Assembly: GCF_004352845.1 (NCBI RefSeq) | Contig: NZ_SJRX01000002.1 | Coordinates: 372,001 to 436,000, forward strand | DNA from: Luteimonas terricola | GTDB lineage: Bacteria > Pseudomonadota > Gammaproteobacteria > Xanthomonadales > Xanthomonadaceae | Direction: 5' to 3' | Length of the DNA stretch: 64,000 bases | Shown here: positions 44,587 to 54,283 of the stretch, one piece after another | How the letters are laid out: each line of letters opens with the position of its first letter | Position numbering within the stretch: position 1 is the first letter of the stretch | Program-made: the position numbers and the translations under genes | The notes under the pieces: generated by a model | Told to the model about the DNA's origin: nothing | Database searches by the model: none | What the model saw: the letters and a program-made list of their open reading frames with translations, nothing else

Positions 44587-45071
44587 GCCATCTTCATTCC
44601 CGCCATCGCCTGAACCTGTTCATCGAGCGCGACCATGCGAAGCGCCTGGACGAGCTGGCCGCGAAGAAAGGCGTCTCGAAATCCAGCATCGTCGCGGCCG
44701 CACTCGCGTCCTGGCTGTCGCCGGATGCGGCCGACCAGCGCGAAGCGGCGATGGCGAAACGGTTGGATCGGCTGTCGCGCCAGTTCGAGAAGCTGGAGCG
44801 CGACCAGAACATCCTGATCGAGACGCTGGCGCTGTTCGTGCGCTACTACCTGACGGTCAGCACACCGCTGCCCGAGGCGCATCAGGACGCGGCGAGAGCA
44901 CAAGGCAAGGCGCGCTTCGAGCAGTTCGTCGAACAGCTCGGCCGCCACCTGCTGCGTGGTCGCAGCCTGGTGCGCGAAGTTTACGAGGAGATCCAGCCCG
45001 ACACGCAGCGGCTGGACGAGACGGCGGCACTGGCCGAAGCGCAGGAACGTGCACGGGAGGCTGCCGTATGA
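44583..45071 (+). CDS. Ribbon-helix-helix (CopG-like) protein between traG and trbB
   Basis: A 162-residue protein with an N-terminal ribbon-helix-helix (HRLNLFIERDHAKRLDELAAKKGVSKSSIVAAAL) and a longer helical C-terminus (RLSRQFEKLERDQNILIETLALFVRYYLTV). It overlaps traG and trbB by 4 bases each, so it is made with the mating machinery. Such CopG-family proteins are a regular part of this operon in Tn4371-type ICEs and may repress it; no target site was identified. Confidence 0.85.
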   Translation: MSHLHSRHRLNLFIERDHAKRLDELAAKKGVSKSSIVAAALASWLSPDAADQREAAMAKRLDRLSRQFEKLERDQNILIETLALFVRYYLTVSTPLPEAHQDAARAQGKARFEQFVEQLGRHLLRGRSLVREVYEEIQPDTQRLDETAALAEAQERAREAAV

Positions 45072-46081
45072 GTGCCGTCCCACAGCAACCGTCGTCCTCT
45101 GTCACCTCACTGGATCGGCGCATCCGCATGTTGCGCACGGCAATGGGACCGCTGATCGCCGCCGCGCTGGAAGACCCGGACGTGGTGGAAGTGATGCTGA
45201 ACCCGGACGGCGCGCTGTGGATCGACCGCCTCTCCACCGGGCGGGCCGCCACCGGCGAGTCGCTGTCCGCCGCCGATGGCGAACGCATCATCCGCCTGGT
45301 CGCCGCTCACGTCGGCACGGAAGTGCATCGCGGCCGGCCGCTGCTGACTGCCGAGCTGCCGGAGACCGGCGAGCGCTTCGAGGGCATCCTGCCGCCGGCG
45401 GCGCCGGGCCCGGCCTTCGCCTTGCGCAAGCGCGCCGTGGGCGTGATCGGCCTGGCCGACTACGTGGCCGATCGCATCCTGTCCGAGCAGCAGGCCGAGT
45501 TCCTGCGCCGCGCGGTGCGCGAGCGACAGAACATCCTGATCGCCGGCGGCACCAGCACCGGCAAGACCACGCTCGCCAATGCGCTGCTGGCCGAAATCGC
45601 CAGCACTGGCGACCGCGTGCTGGTGCTGGAAGACACGGTGGAATTGCAGTGTGCGGCACGCGACCACGTGCCGCTGCGCACCCGCGCCGGCGTGGTGTCG
45701 ATGACCGAGCTGGTGCGCGCCACGATGCGCCTACGGCCCGACCGCGTGATCGTCGGCGAGGTGCGCGGCGGCGAGGCGCTGGACCTCATCAAGGTGTGGG
45801 GCACCGGGCATCCCGGCGGCATTGCCACGCTGCACGCCAGCTCCGCGCACGGCGCGCTGCTGCGCCTCGAACAACTGATTCTCGAAGTCGCCATGACGCC
45901 GCCGCGCGCGCTGATCGCCGAAGCGGTGAACGTCATTGTCTTCATTGCCGGGCGCGGCCGTGCCCGCCAGGTCCAGACCGTCGCCCGCGTGACCGGCTTC
46001 GACGGTCAGGGCTACCAACTCGACGACGCGCTCGCGCCGCTTCCTTCCCCGTCCTCAACCCACTCTGGAGAACTGCCATGA
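45068..46081 (+). CDS. trbB: Conjugal transfer ATPase TrbB (VirB11-like)
   Basis: A 337-residue VirB11-family secretion ATPase powering pilus assembly. Walker A GGTSTGKTT (160-168), VLVLEDTVELQ, the MRLRPDRVIVGEVRGGEA box and GTGHPGGIATLHA are in order. Start ATG 45068 overlaps the RHH gene stop. First gene of trbBCDEJLFGI. Confidence 0.95.
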   Translation: MSAVPQQPSSSVTSLDRRIRMLRTAMGPLIAAALEDPDVVEVMLNPDGALWIDRLSTGRAATGESLSAADGERIIRLVAAHVGTEVHRGRPLLTAELPETGERFEGILPPAAPGPAFALRKRAVGVIGLADYVADRILSEQQAEFLRRAVRERQNILIAGGTSTGKTTLANALLAEIASTGDRVLVLEDTVELQCAARDHVPLRTRAGVVSMTELVRATMRLRPDRVIVGEVRGGEALDLIKVWGTGHPGGIATLHASSAHGALLRLEQLILEVAMTPPRALIAEAVNVIVFIAGRGRARQVQTVARVTGFDGQGYQLDDALAPLPSPSSTHSGELP

Positions 46082-46464
46082 CGCCTGCTTACGTTTCTCA
46101 TGATTCCCGCATTTCCGTAAATCCGCTTTCCCTGCTCGCACGCCTACGGTGCCTGGCCGGGCCAGCACAACAGGGGCTGCTGCTGGCGGTCGTATTCCTG
46201 CTGGCGACCGGCACGGCGCACGCGGCCGGTTCCAGCATGCCCTGGGAAGGGCCGCTGCAAGCCATCCTCGACTCCATCCAGGGGCCGGTGGCGCGCATCG
46301 TCGCAGTCATCATCATCATTGCCACCGGCCTGGCGCTGGCCTTCGGCGATACCAGCGGCGGTTTTCGCAAACTGGTCCAGATCGTCTTCGGCCTGTCCAT
46401 CGCGTTCGCGGCGTCCTCGTTCTTCCTGTCCTTCTTCAGCTTCTCCGGTGGGGCTGTCGTATGA
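46078..46464 (+). CDS. trbC: Conjugal pilin TrbC
   Basis: A 128-residue prepilin of the VirB2/TrbC family. A long leader ends in LLATGTAHAAGSSMPWEGPL, followed by two hydrophobic helices (IVAVIIIIATGLALAFGD; VFGLSIAFAASSFFLSFF) around a short turn GFRKLVQ. In IncP the TraF peptidase cyclises it; a TraF homologue is present at 34.8 kb. Overlaps trbB and trbD by 4 bases. Confidence 0.92.
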   Translation: MTPAYVSHDSRISVNPLSLLARLRCLAGPAQQGLLLAVVFLLATGTAHAAGSSMPWEGPLQAILDSIQGPVARIVAVIIIIATGLALAFGDTSGGFRKLVQIVFGLSIAFAASSFFLSFFSFSGGAVV

Positions 46465-46733
46465 GTGCGCCCGATGAGTTCGCCAGCGGCTTCGAGGTGC
46501 CGCTGCATCGTTCGTTGACCGAAACCATCCTGCTGGGCGGTGCGCCGCGCACGGTCGCCATTGCCAACGGCACGCTGGCCGCCGCCGTGGGACTGGGCCT
46601 GCAACTGTGGATTCCGGGTCTGGTGATGTGGATCGTCGGCCATTCGCTCGCGGTATGGGGGGCGCGCGTCGATCCGCAGTTCATGCAGGTGTTCGCGCGG
46701 CACATCAAGCACAAGCCTCTGCTGGACGTGTGA
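46461..46733 (+). CDS. trbD: Conjugal transfer protein TrbD (VirB3-like)
   Basis: A 90-residue inner-membrane protein of the VirB3/TrbD family: FEVPLHRSLTETILLGGAPR then a hydrophobic hairpin (IANGTLAAAVGLGLQLWIPGL; MWIVGHSLAVWGA), ending in the cytoplasmic DPQFMQVFARHIKHK. It lies between pilin and ATPase genes as in all Trb operons. Confidence 0.93.
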   Translation: MSAPDEFASGFEVPLHRSLTETILLGGAPRTVAIANGTLAAAVGLGLQLWIPGLVMWIVGHSLAVWGARVDPQFMQVFARHIKHKPLLDV

Positions 46734-46743
46734 GGACGACGCC

Positions 46744-49182
46744 ATGTTGCATCTCGCCGAATACCGTCAGCGTCCCGCACTGCTCGCCGACTGGCTGCCC
46801 TGGGCCGGGTTGATGGCGCCCGGCATCGTGCTCAACAAGGACGGTTCGTTCCAAAGGACAGCATGCTTTCGCGGGCCGGACCTGGACAGCGCGACGCAGG
46901 GCGAGCTGATCGCCACGTCAGCGCGGCTCAACAACGCGCTACGCCGCCTGGGTTCCGGGTGGGCCTTGTTCGTCGAGGCCGAAAGGCTGTCAGCGGCTGA
47001 CTATCCGCAGTCCGAGTTTCCCGAACCGCTGTCGTGGCTGGTGGACGAGGAACGCCGAGCGGTGTTCGAGGAAGACCAGAGCCACTTCGAGAGCCGCTAT
47101 CACCTGACGCTGGTGTACCTGCCGCCGGAGGAATCGCGCGCACGCGCCGCCAAGCTGCTCTACGAGAACACGCCGCAGCGCGGCGTGGACTGGCACGAGC
47201 GCCTGACGGCCTTTCTGGCGGAGACGGATCGCTGCTTCGACCTGCTCGACGGCGTGATGCCGGAGATTGCCTGGCTCGACGACAGCGAGACGCTGACCTA
47301 TCTGCACGCGACCATTTCCACGCGACGCTATCGCGTGGCGGTTCCGGAACATCCGTTCCACATCGATGCGCTGCTGACCGACTGCCCACTGACCGGCGGG
47401 CTGGCGCCGATGCTGGGCGATGCGCATTTGCGCGTCGCATCGGTACGCGGCTTTCCGACTTCGACCTGGCCGGGACTGCTCGATGACCTGAACCGACTCG
47501 GCTTCGCGTACCGCTGGAGCACGCGCTTCCTGTGCATGGACAAGGCCGAGGCGGAAAAGGAGCTGGGCCGCCTGCGTCGCCAGTGGTTCGCCAAGCGCAA
47601 GAACGTCGTCGCGCTGCTGCGCGAAACCATCTTCCAGCAGGAAAGCCCGCTGGTGGATACCGATGCCAGCAACAAAGCAAGCGACGCCGACGCTGCTTTG
47701 CAGGAGCTGGGCAGCGATCAGGTGGCGTTCGGCTACGTCACCGCGACGGTCGCGGTGTTGGATGCGGATGCAGCGGTGGCCGACGAGAAGCTGCGCATGA
47801 TCGAGCGCGTCATTCAGGGCCGTGGCTTCGTCACCATTCCCGAGACGCTGAATGCGGTGGATGCCTGGCTGTCCTCGATTCCGGGCAATGCCTACGCCAA
47901 TGTGCGCCAGCCCATCGTCTCGACGCTGAACCTCGCGCACCTGATGCCGGTGTCGGCGGTGTGGGCCGGGCCGGAGCGCAATGCGCACCTGGACGGGCCG
48001 CCGCTGATCGTCACGCGCACCGATGGCGCCACGCCGTTCCGTTTGGTGACGCACATCGGCGATGTCGGGCATGTGCTGATCGCCGGCCCGACCGGCATGG
48101 GCAAGTCGGTATTGCTGGCGACGCTGGCGATGCAGTTCCGCCGCTATCGCGGCTCACGCATCTTCGCGTTCGATATGGGCCGCTCGCTGCGCGCCACGAC
48201 CCTGGGCCTGGGCGGCGAGCATTACGACCTCGGCACGGACGGCGGCATCGCGTTCCAGCCGCTCGCCCGCATCGACCAGGAGGGCTACCGCACCTGGGCC
48301 GCCGAATGGCTGGAAGGCCGGATGGTGCAGGAAGGCGCGGCCATCGGCCCCGACGAGAAGGCGGCCATCTGGTCGGCGCTGGAAAGCCTCGCCGGCGCGC
48401 CGGTGGAACAGCGCACGCTGACGGGGTTTTCCGTGCTGTTGCAGAACAACGCGCTGCGTCAGGCGCTCGCGCCCTATGTGCTCGGCGGCGCGCACGGCAA
48501 GCTGCTGGACGCCGACCACGACCGGCTGGGCACGGCCGACGTGCAGTGCTTCGAGATGGAGGAACTGATGGCCAGCCGCGCCGCTGTGCTGGCCGTGCTG
48601 CGCTATTTGTTCGCCCGTTTCGACGAGCGCTTCGACGGCGCGCCAACGCTCTTGATCCTCGACGAAGCCTGGCTGTTTCTCGACGACCCGGTGTTCGCCG
48701 CGCGCATTCGCCAGTGGCTCAAGACACTGCGCAAGAAGAACGTATCGGTGATCTTCGCCACGCAGTCGCTCGCCGACATCAAGGACTCCAGCATCGCGCC
48801 CGCGATCATCGAGAGCTGCGCGAGCCGCATCTTCCTGCCCAACCCGCAGGCGACCGAGCCGCAGATTCGCACGATCTACGAAGGCTTCGGGCTCAACGCC
48901 CGGCAGATCGAGATCGTCGCCACCGCGCAGCCCAAGCGCGATTACTACTACCAGTCTCGGCTGGGCAATCGCCTGTTCGACCTCGACCTGGGGTCGGTCG
49001 CGCTGGCTTTTGCCGGCGCCTCGACACCGCAGGACCAACGCGACATCGACGCGGTGGAGGCGGCCGCTTCGTCTTCCAGCTTCGCAGCCGCCTGGCTGCG
49101 TCACTGCGGTCTGGATTGGGCGGCCGATCTGCTGCCGTCCGCGCCTGCCGCTTCCAACCCACCACAGGAGAACCCGTCGTGA
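46744..49182 (+). CDS. trbE: Conjugal transfer ATPase TrbE (VirB4-like)
   Basis: An 812-residue VirB4-family ATPase, the largest motor of the channel. The CagE/TrbE N-terminal domain occupies about 180-390. Walker A is AGPTGMGKS (447-455), Walker B is LLILDEAWLFLDDPVFA, and the VIFATQSLADIKDS and ASRIFLPNPQA motifs follow. The length is normal for the family. It ends overlapping the trbJ start by 4 bases. Confidence 0.95.
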   Translation: MLHLAEYRQRPALLADWLPWAGLMAPGIVLNKDGSFQRTACFRGPDLDSATQGELIATSARLNNALRRLGSGWALFVEAERLSAADYPQSEFPEPLSWLVDEERRAVFEEDQSHFESRYHLTLVYLPPEESRARAAKLLYENTPQRGVDWHERLTAFLAETDRCFDLLDGVMPEIAWLDDSETLTYLHATISTRRYRVAVPEHPFHIDALLTDCPLTGGLAPMLGDAHLRVASVRGFPTSTWPGLLDDLNRLGFAYRWSTRFLCMDKAEAEKELGRLRRQWFAKRKNVVALLRETIFQQESPLVDTDASNKASDADAALQELGSDQVAFGYVTATVAVLDADAAVADEKLRMIERVIQGRGFVTIPETLNAVDAWLSSIPGNAYANVRQPIVSTLNLAHLMPVSAVWAGPERNAHLDGPPLIVTRTDGATPFRLVTHIGDVGHVLIAGPTGMGKSVLLATLAMQFRRYRGSRIFAFDMGRSLRATTLGLGGEHYDLGTDGGIAFQPLARIDQEGYRTWAAEWLEGRMVQEGAAIGPDEKAAIWSALESLAGAPVEQRTLTGFSVLLQNNALRQALAPYVLGGAHGKLLDADHDRLGTADVQCFEMEELMASRAAVLAVLRYLFARFDERFDGAPTLLILDEAWLFLDDPVFAARIRQWLKTLRKKNVSVIFATQSLADIKDSSIAPAIIESCASRIFLPNPQATEPQIRTIYEGFGLNARQIEIVATAQPKRDYYYQSRLGNRLFDLDLGSVALAFAGASTPQDQRDIDAVEAAASSSSFAAAWLRHCGLDWAADLLPSAPAASNPPQENPS

Positions 49183-49910
49183 AAAAGACACTTCTCGCAA
49201 CCGTTGCCGCCGCGCTGTTTTGCACGCTGCCTGTCGCGCACGCGCAGTGGGCCGTGATTGATCCAACCAATCTGGTGCAGAACACGCTGACCGCGATCCG
49301 CACGCTGCAACAGATCGACAACCAGGTGCGGCAACTCCAGAACGAAGCGCAAATGCTCATCAACCAGGCGCGCAATCTGGAGCGGCTGGATTACAACACG
49401 GTCAACCGCCTGCGCTCGACGCTGGCGACCATCGAACGCCTGATGGCCGAGGCGCAGGGGCTGGCCTACGACGTGGCGAACATGGACCGGGAGTTCGCCC
49501 GGCTGTATCCGCACGAGTACGCCGCCACCGTCAGCGGCGACCGCATGGCGCAGGACGCGCGCGAGCGCTGGCGCCATACGCTCGACGGACTGCACACCGC
49601 GATGCGTGTGCAGGCGCAGGTGTACCAGAACCTCAGCGAAGACGAAGGCGTGCTCGCCGATCTGGTCGGCCAGAGCCAGTCGGCCAACGGCGCGCTGCAA
49701 GCCATGCAGGCGACCAATCAGTTGCTGGCCTTGCAGGCCAAGCAGGCGATCCAGGCGCAGCAGCTCCAGTTAACGCAGGATCGCGCCGCGTCGTTGGAGC
49801 TGGCGCGCCAGGCAGCGGCCACCGAGCGCGCCCGCGAAGTGCGGCGGCGCTTCCACGGCGAGGGCACGCCCTACACGCCGCAGACCGTGCCGTTCTACGG
49901 CGGCGACTGA
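49179..49910 (+). CDS. trbJ: Conjugal transfer protein TrbJ (VirB5-like)
   Basis: A 243-residue periplasmic, pilus-tip-associated protein. GTG 49179 starts a signal peptide (KKTLLATVAAALFCTLPVAHAQ); the mature part is almost wholly helical (NTLTAIRTLQQIDNQVRQLQ, then MLINQARNLERL) as in TrbJ. CAGGAG at 49165-49170 supports the start. It overlaps trbE by 4 bases. Confidence 0.92.
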   Translation: MKKTLLATVAAALFCTLPVAHAQWAVIDPTNLVQNTLTAIRTLQQIDNQVRQLQNEAQMLINQARNLERLDYNTVNRLRSTLATIERLMAEAQGLAYDVANMDREFARLYPHEYAATVSGDRMAQDARERWRHTLDGLHTAMRVQAQVYQNLSEDEGVLADLVGQSQSANGALQAMQATNQLLALQAKQAIQAQQLQLTQDRAASLELARQAAATERAREVRRRFHGEGTPYTPQTVPFYGGD

Positions 49911-49920
49911 GGCACGCGCC

Positions 49921-51282
49921 ATGAACGACATCTCGGTGATCGACCGCTTCCTCATCGTCTTCTCCACCTACATCGACTCGGGTTTCGGTCTGCTGGGTGG
50001 TGAGGTCGCGTTCCTCACCGCCACCTTGATCGTGATCGACATGACCATCGCGGGCCTCTATTGGGCGATGAGTCACGCCACCGGCCAGGGCGAGGACGTG
50101 ATCGCCAAGCTGATTCGCAAAGTGCTCTACGTCGGCGCTTTCGCCTACATCATCGGTAACTTCAACTGGCTGGCGAGCATCGTGTTCCGCTCCTTCGCGG
50201 GGCTGGGTTTGATGGCGTCGGGTTCCACGATCTCACAGGCCGAGTTCCTGCAACCCGGCCGGCTGGCCAAGGTGGGCGTCGATGCCGCCTCGCCGATCCT
50301 CGAACAGATCAGCGACATGGCGGGCTTCCCCGAGGTGTTCGTGAACATGACCCCCATCGTGGTCATGTTCCTGGCCTGGCTGGTGGTGATCGTCACGTTC
50401 TTCGTGCTGGCGATCCAGCTTTTCATCACGCTGATCGAGTTCAAGTTGACCACGCTCGCCGGCTTCGTGCTGGTGCCGTTCGCACTGTGGAACAAGACGG
50501 CGTTCCTGGCCGAGAAGGTGTTGGGCAACGTGGTGTCGTCGGGCATCAAGGTACTGGTGCTGGCGGTGATCGTCGGCATCGGCACCGGCCTGTTTGCCGA
50601 GTTCCAGGTTGCGCCGAACGAACCCTCCATCGACCACGCGCTGGTCATCATGCTGGCGTCCCTCGCGCTGCTGGCGCTCGGGATCTTCGGGCCGGGTATT
50701 GCCACCGGCCTGGTGTCCGGTTCGCCGCAGCTCGGCGCCGGTGCGATGGCGGGTGCCACGCTCGGCGCGGCCGGTACGGCTGTCGCGGTGGGCGCGGTGG
50801 CCACGGGTGTCGGTGGTGCCGTCGCGGCTGGTGCGCGCATGACGCCCGGCGCTGCCCGCATGGCCGTCGGCGGCGCACGTTCGATGGCATCGACCGCCAG
50901 CAGCGCGAGGTCGGCCTTTCAGGCTGGTTCCGCCGGTGCCGGCGGTGGCCTCAGGGGCGCGGCGGTGGGTCTCGGCAACGTCGCCCGGACCGGCGCGCAG
51001 TCGGTTGGGCAGCACGTGGCCGCCGGTGCGCATTCGCTGAAGACGCGTGCCGCTGCCGCCATCAATCCCGATGCTTCCACAGGCAGCGCTGCTACCGGCT
51101 CGCCCGCTCAGGGCAGCGCGGAGGCCGCGACCGCCAACACCGGACAACCCGCGTGGGCCAGCCGCCTGCAACGTCGCCAGCAGCTCACCCATGCCGCCAC
51201 CACCGTCGCACACACGCTGCGCGGCGGCGACGGCGGAGGCTCGGGCAGCGGCCCCAGCCTGCGCGACCCATCGAACTCATAA
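49921..51282 (+). CDS. trbL: Conjugal transfer protein TrbL (VirB6-like)
   Basis: A 453-residue polytopic inner-membrane protein of the TrbL/VirB6 family. About six hydrophobic helices lie in the first 270 residues (VAFLTATLIVIDMTIAGLYW; MTPIVVMFLAWLVVIVTFFV; LVIMLASLALLALGIFGPG). A long Gly/Ala/Ser/Thr-rich, probably disordered tail follows (about 275-453), typical for TrbL. Confidence 0.94.
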   Translation: MNDISVIDRFLIVFSTYIDSGFGLLGGEVAFLTATLIVIDMTIAGLYWAMSHATGQGEDVIAKLIRKVLYVGAFAYIIGNFNWLASIVFRSFAGLGLMASGSTISQAEFLQPGRLAKVGVDAASPILEQISDMAGFPEVFVNMTPIVVMFLAWLVVIVTFFVLAIQLFITLIEFKLTTLAGFVLVPFALWNKTAFLAEKVLGNVVSSGIKVLVLAVIVGIGTGLFAEFQVAPNEPSIDHALVIMLASLALLALGIFGPGIATGLVSGSPQLGAGAMAGATLGAAGTAVAVGAVATGVGGAVAAGARMTPGAARMAVGGARSMASTASSARSAFQAGSAGAGGGLRGAAVGLGNVARTGAQSVGQHVAAGAHSLKTRAAAAINPDASTGSAATGSPAQGSAEAATANTGQPAWASRLQRRQQLTHAATTVAHTLRGGDGGGSGSGPSLRDPSNS

Positions 51283-51294
51283 GGAGAACCTGCC

Positions 51295-51999
51295 ATGCGA
51301 TTCAAACGACCGCAGGTACGCTACGCCGACACACCGCAGCCGGCCACGCCGTACCAGGCCGCCGAACAGGTATGGGACGAGCGCATCGGCTCGGCCCGTT
51401 CACAAGCGAAGAACTGGCGGCTGATGGCCTTTGGCTGCCTCACACTCGCGTTGCTGATGGCCGGCGGCCTTGTGTGGCGCTCAGCGCAGTCCATCGTCAC
51501 GCCCTACGTGGTGGAGGTGGACCACGGCGGGCAGGTCCGCGCTGTGGGCGAGGCCGCCACGCCGTACCGGCCCAACGATGCGCAGGCCGCGCATCACCTC
51601 GCGCGCTTCGTCACGCTGGTGCGCTCGCTGTCCATCGACCCGATCGTGGTGCGGCAGAACTGGCTGGATGCCTACGACTACACCACCGACCGCGGCGCAG
51701 CCGTGCTCAATGACTACGCGCGCGTCAACGATCCCTTCGCGCGCATCGGCCGGGAAACGGTGACGGTACAGGTCAACAGCGTCGTGCGCGCAAGCGGTGA
51801 GTCATTTCAGGTGCGGTGGACGGAGCGCCGCTACGTCAACGGCGCAGCGGCGGGACTGGAGCGCTGGACGGCGGTGGTCTCCATCGTGCTGCAAACGCCG
51901 CGCACCGAGGAGCGGCTGCGCCGCAATCCCTTGGGCATCTACATCAACGGCTTGTCGTGGAGCCGGGAACTCGACTCGATCGAAGGAGACAGGCCATGA
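51295..51999 (+). CDS. trbF: Conjugal transfer protein TrbF (VirB8-like)
   Basis: A 234-residue bitopic inner-membrane protein of the VirB8 family: a short cytoplasmic N-terminus (YQAAEQVWDERIGSARSQAKNW is within it), one TM helix (LMAFGCLTLALLMAGGLVW) and a periplasmic NTF2-like domain with WTERRYVNG near residue 180. AAGGAG precedes the ATG. It overlaps trbG by 4 bases. Confidence 0.94.
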   Translation: MRFKRPQVRYADTPQPATPYQAAEQVWDERIGSARSQAKNWRLMAFGCLTLALLMAGGLVWRSAQSIVTPYVVEVDHGGQVRAVGEAATPYRPNDAQAAHHLARFVTLVRSLSIDPIVVRQNWLDAYDYTTDRGAAVLNDYARVNDPFARIGRETVTVQVNSVVRASGESFQVRWTERRYVNGAAAGLERWTAVVSIVLQTPRTEERLRRNPLGIYINGLSWSRELDSIEGDRP

Positions 52000-52985
52000 A
52001 ACCGTCTTTGCGCTTTTACGCTGTTGCACTGATTGCCGTCACGCTGGCGGGCTGCGCCACGCCGCGCAAGCCGCCGACCATCACGCTAGACGAGCTGGTG
52101 CAGGCGCAGCCCCTGCCCGAACCACCCCTGCCGGTGGAAGTGGTCGCTGTGCCGGAGCCCTTGCCGCTGCCGGGACAGTTGATGCCGCTGCCGGTGCAGG
52201 ACGAGACGCCGCCGACGCCCGAGCCGGAAGACGCGCGCGAGCGCGTATCCCTCGCCAACGCGGAAGCACGCATGGCGCCCACACGCGAAGGCTACATCAA
52301 CGCGATTCAGGTCTGGCCCTTCACCGACGGCGCGCTCTATCAGGTCTATACCAGTCCAGGCCGCGTGACGATGATCGCCTTGCAGCCCGGCGAGGAACTG
52401 GTGACGGTCGCCGCCGGCGACACGGTACGCTGGATCGTCGGCGATACCTCCAGCGGCGGCGGTGACGAGTTGCGAGTCAACGTGCTGGTGAAGCCCACCC
52501 GCACCGCACTGAAGACCAACCTGGTCATCACCACCAGCCGCAGGACGTACCTGATCGAGCTGACCTCGACCGAGAGGGCGTGGATGGCGTCGGTATCCTG
52601 GGACTATCCGCGCGACCGCATGCTCGCCTTGCAGCGACAGTCACAAGCGGCGCAAAGCACCGCACCGGTCGATACGGGCCTGACGCTGGAGAACATCCGC
52701 TTCCGCTACGTGATCAGCGGCAGCAATGCGTCGTGGAAGCCGCTGCGCGCCTTCGATGATGGCGAGAAGGTCTACATCCAGTTCCCCGGCGGCATCGCAC
52801 AGGGCGAGCTGCCGCCGCTGTTCGTGATCGGTGCGCAGGGCGATGGCCAGCTCGTGAACTACCGCTTCCGGTCACCGTACTACATCGTGGACCGGCTGTT
52901 CGGCGCCGCCGAGCTGCGCCTGGGCGGCGACAAGAGCGACGTGGTGCGCATCGAGCGCACGGACGGCGTCGCGCGGAGGAACTGA
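51996..52985 (+). CDS. trbG: Conjugal transfer protein TrbG (VirB9-like)
   Basis: A 329-residue core-complex protein of the VirB9/TrbG family. The signal has a lipobox-like LAGCAT (Cys20), then a Pro/Glu-rich linker (about 38-85), the N-terminal VirB9 domain (VWPFTDGALYQVYTSPGRVTMI) and the C-terminal domain (RFRYVISGSNASWKPLRAFDDG) that reaches the outer membrane. Confidence 0.94.
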   Translation: MKPSLRFYAVALIAVTLAGCATPRKPPTITLDELVQAQPLPEPPLPVEVVAVPEPLPLPGQLMPLPVQDETPPTPEPEDARERVSLANAEARMAPTREGYINAIQVWPFTDGALYQVYTSPGRVTMIALQPGEELVTVAAGDTVRWIVGDTSSGGGDELRVNVLVKPTRTALKTNLVITTSRRTYLIELTSTERAWMASVSWDYPRDRMLALQRQSQAAQSTAPVDTGLTLENIRFRYVISGSNASWKPLRAFDDGEKVYIQFPGGIAQGELPPLFVIGAQGDGQLVNYRFRSPYYIVDRLFGAAELRLGGDKSDVVRIERTDGVARRN

Positions 52986-52987
52986 CC

Positions 52988-54283
52988 ATGAGCCAAGACG
53001 ACTCCCCGGACATGCCTCGCGCCGCACCGAAGCTGGCACCGGAACAAGTCGCCCTGCGGGCGCAGCCGCGTCCGGTCACGCGGTTGAACCGGCGCATGCT
53101 GGCGATTCTGGTCGGCAGCGTGGCCATCGCAGTATTGGGCGCAACGCTCTGGTCGCTGCAAGCGCCGCAGCGCCGTGGCGCAAGCGAGTCAGCTGAGCTG
53201 TACAACGTCGATCGCGTCTCGCGCTCCGAAGGGCTGGCGCAGTTACCCGCCGACTATTCGCAACTACCGCCGACCTTGCCACCGCTGCCGCCGGAGCTGG
53301 GCGAACCGCTGCCCGGCGACCTCGGCGCGCCGATCCTGCGCGCCGAGCAGCGGGCGCAGGGTTACTCACAACCGGGCTATGACCCGGCAGAGGCCGAGCG
53401 CCTGGCGCGGCTCAAGGAGGCCGAGGAAGCGGCAGCTTCGTCCGTGTTCTTCAGCACGGGCGGACAGCGCGCTGCCGTAGCCGCCCCCACTCGGAGCGTG
53501 GCAGGGCCGCCAGCGCTGACCGGGCTGGCTGGCTTCGACCCGCTGGCCGCCGGGCCGGCTTCGACGGCTGCGCAGCCCGCCGATCCCACCGCCGTGCAGA
53601 ACCGGCAGGACCAGAAGGAAGCGTTTCTGAGCAATGCCGGTTCTACGCAAACCCGTAATTCCGGCAACTTGCAACTGCCGACCTCACCGTACCAGTTGAT
53701 GGCCGGCACGGTGATCGCGGGCGCACTGGTGACGGGCATCAAGTCCGACCTGCCGGGCGACGTGATCGCCACGGTGACGGAGCCGGTCTACGACACGGCC
53801 ACCGGCCGCCATCTGCTGATCCCGCAGGGCTCGCGCATCCTGGGCCGCTACAACAGCCAGGTCAGCTATGGGCAGACCCGAATCCAGATGGTGTGGCACC
53901 GGCTGATTCTGCCGGACACCTCATCAAGCCAGCTCGACAACCTTGTGGGCACCGACCCGGCCGGCTACGCAGGGCTGGAGGATGGCGTCGATTGGCATTG
54001 GGACCGCATCTTCGCCGGTGCGGTGCTGACCACGCTGCTGGGCGTCGGCGCCGAGCTGGCCGCCCCGGAGAATCGCCAGGACGGCGACCGCGTCATCGTC
54101 GCCGGCCGCGACAGCGTGCAGGATAGCGTGAACCAGATCGGCCAGGAGATGACCCGCCGCAACATGAACATCCAGCCCACGCTGACGGCTCGCCCCGGCC
54201 TGCCGGTGCGCATCATCGTCAACCGGGATCTGGTGCTGCGGCCGTACCAGCCGCTGTTCTTCCAGAGAGGATCATCGCAATGA
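52988..54283 (+). CDS. trbI: Conjugal transfer protein TrbI (VirB10-like)
   Basis: A 431-residue VirB10-family scaffold spanning both membranes. It has a cytoplasmic N-terminus, one TM helix (MLAILVGSVAIAVLGATLW, about 37-55), a Pro-rich periplasmic linker and the C-terminal barrel domain: LPTSPYQLMAGTVIAGALVTGI, TGRHLLIPQGSRILGRYNS and MVWHRLILPDTSS, ending VRIIVNRDLVLRPYQP. It overlaps the DUF2274 gene by 4 bases. Confidence 0.95.
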   Translation: MSQDDSPDMPRAAPKLAPEQVALRAQPRPVTRLNRRMLAILVGSVAIAVLGATLWSLQAPQRRGASESAELYNVDRVSRSEGLAQLPADYSQLPPTLPPLPPELGEPLPGDLGAPILRAEQRAQGYSQPGYDPAEAERLARLKEAEEAAASSVFFSTGGQRAAVAAPTRSVAGPPALTGLAGFDPLAAGPASTAAQPADPTAVQNRQDQKEAFLSNAGSTQTRNSGNLQLPTSPYQLMAGTVIAGALVTGIKSDLPGDVIATVTEPVYDTATGRHLLIPQGSRILGRYNSQVSYGQTRIQMVWHRLILPDTSSSQLDNLVGTDPAGYAGLEDGVDWHWDRIFAGAVLTTLLGVGAELAAPENRQDGDRVIVAGRDSVQDSVNQIGQEMTRRNMNIQPTLTARPGLPVRIIVNRDLVLRPYQPLFFQRGSSQ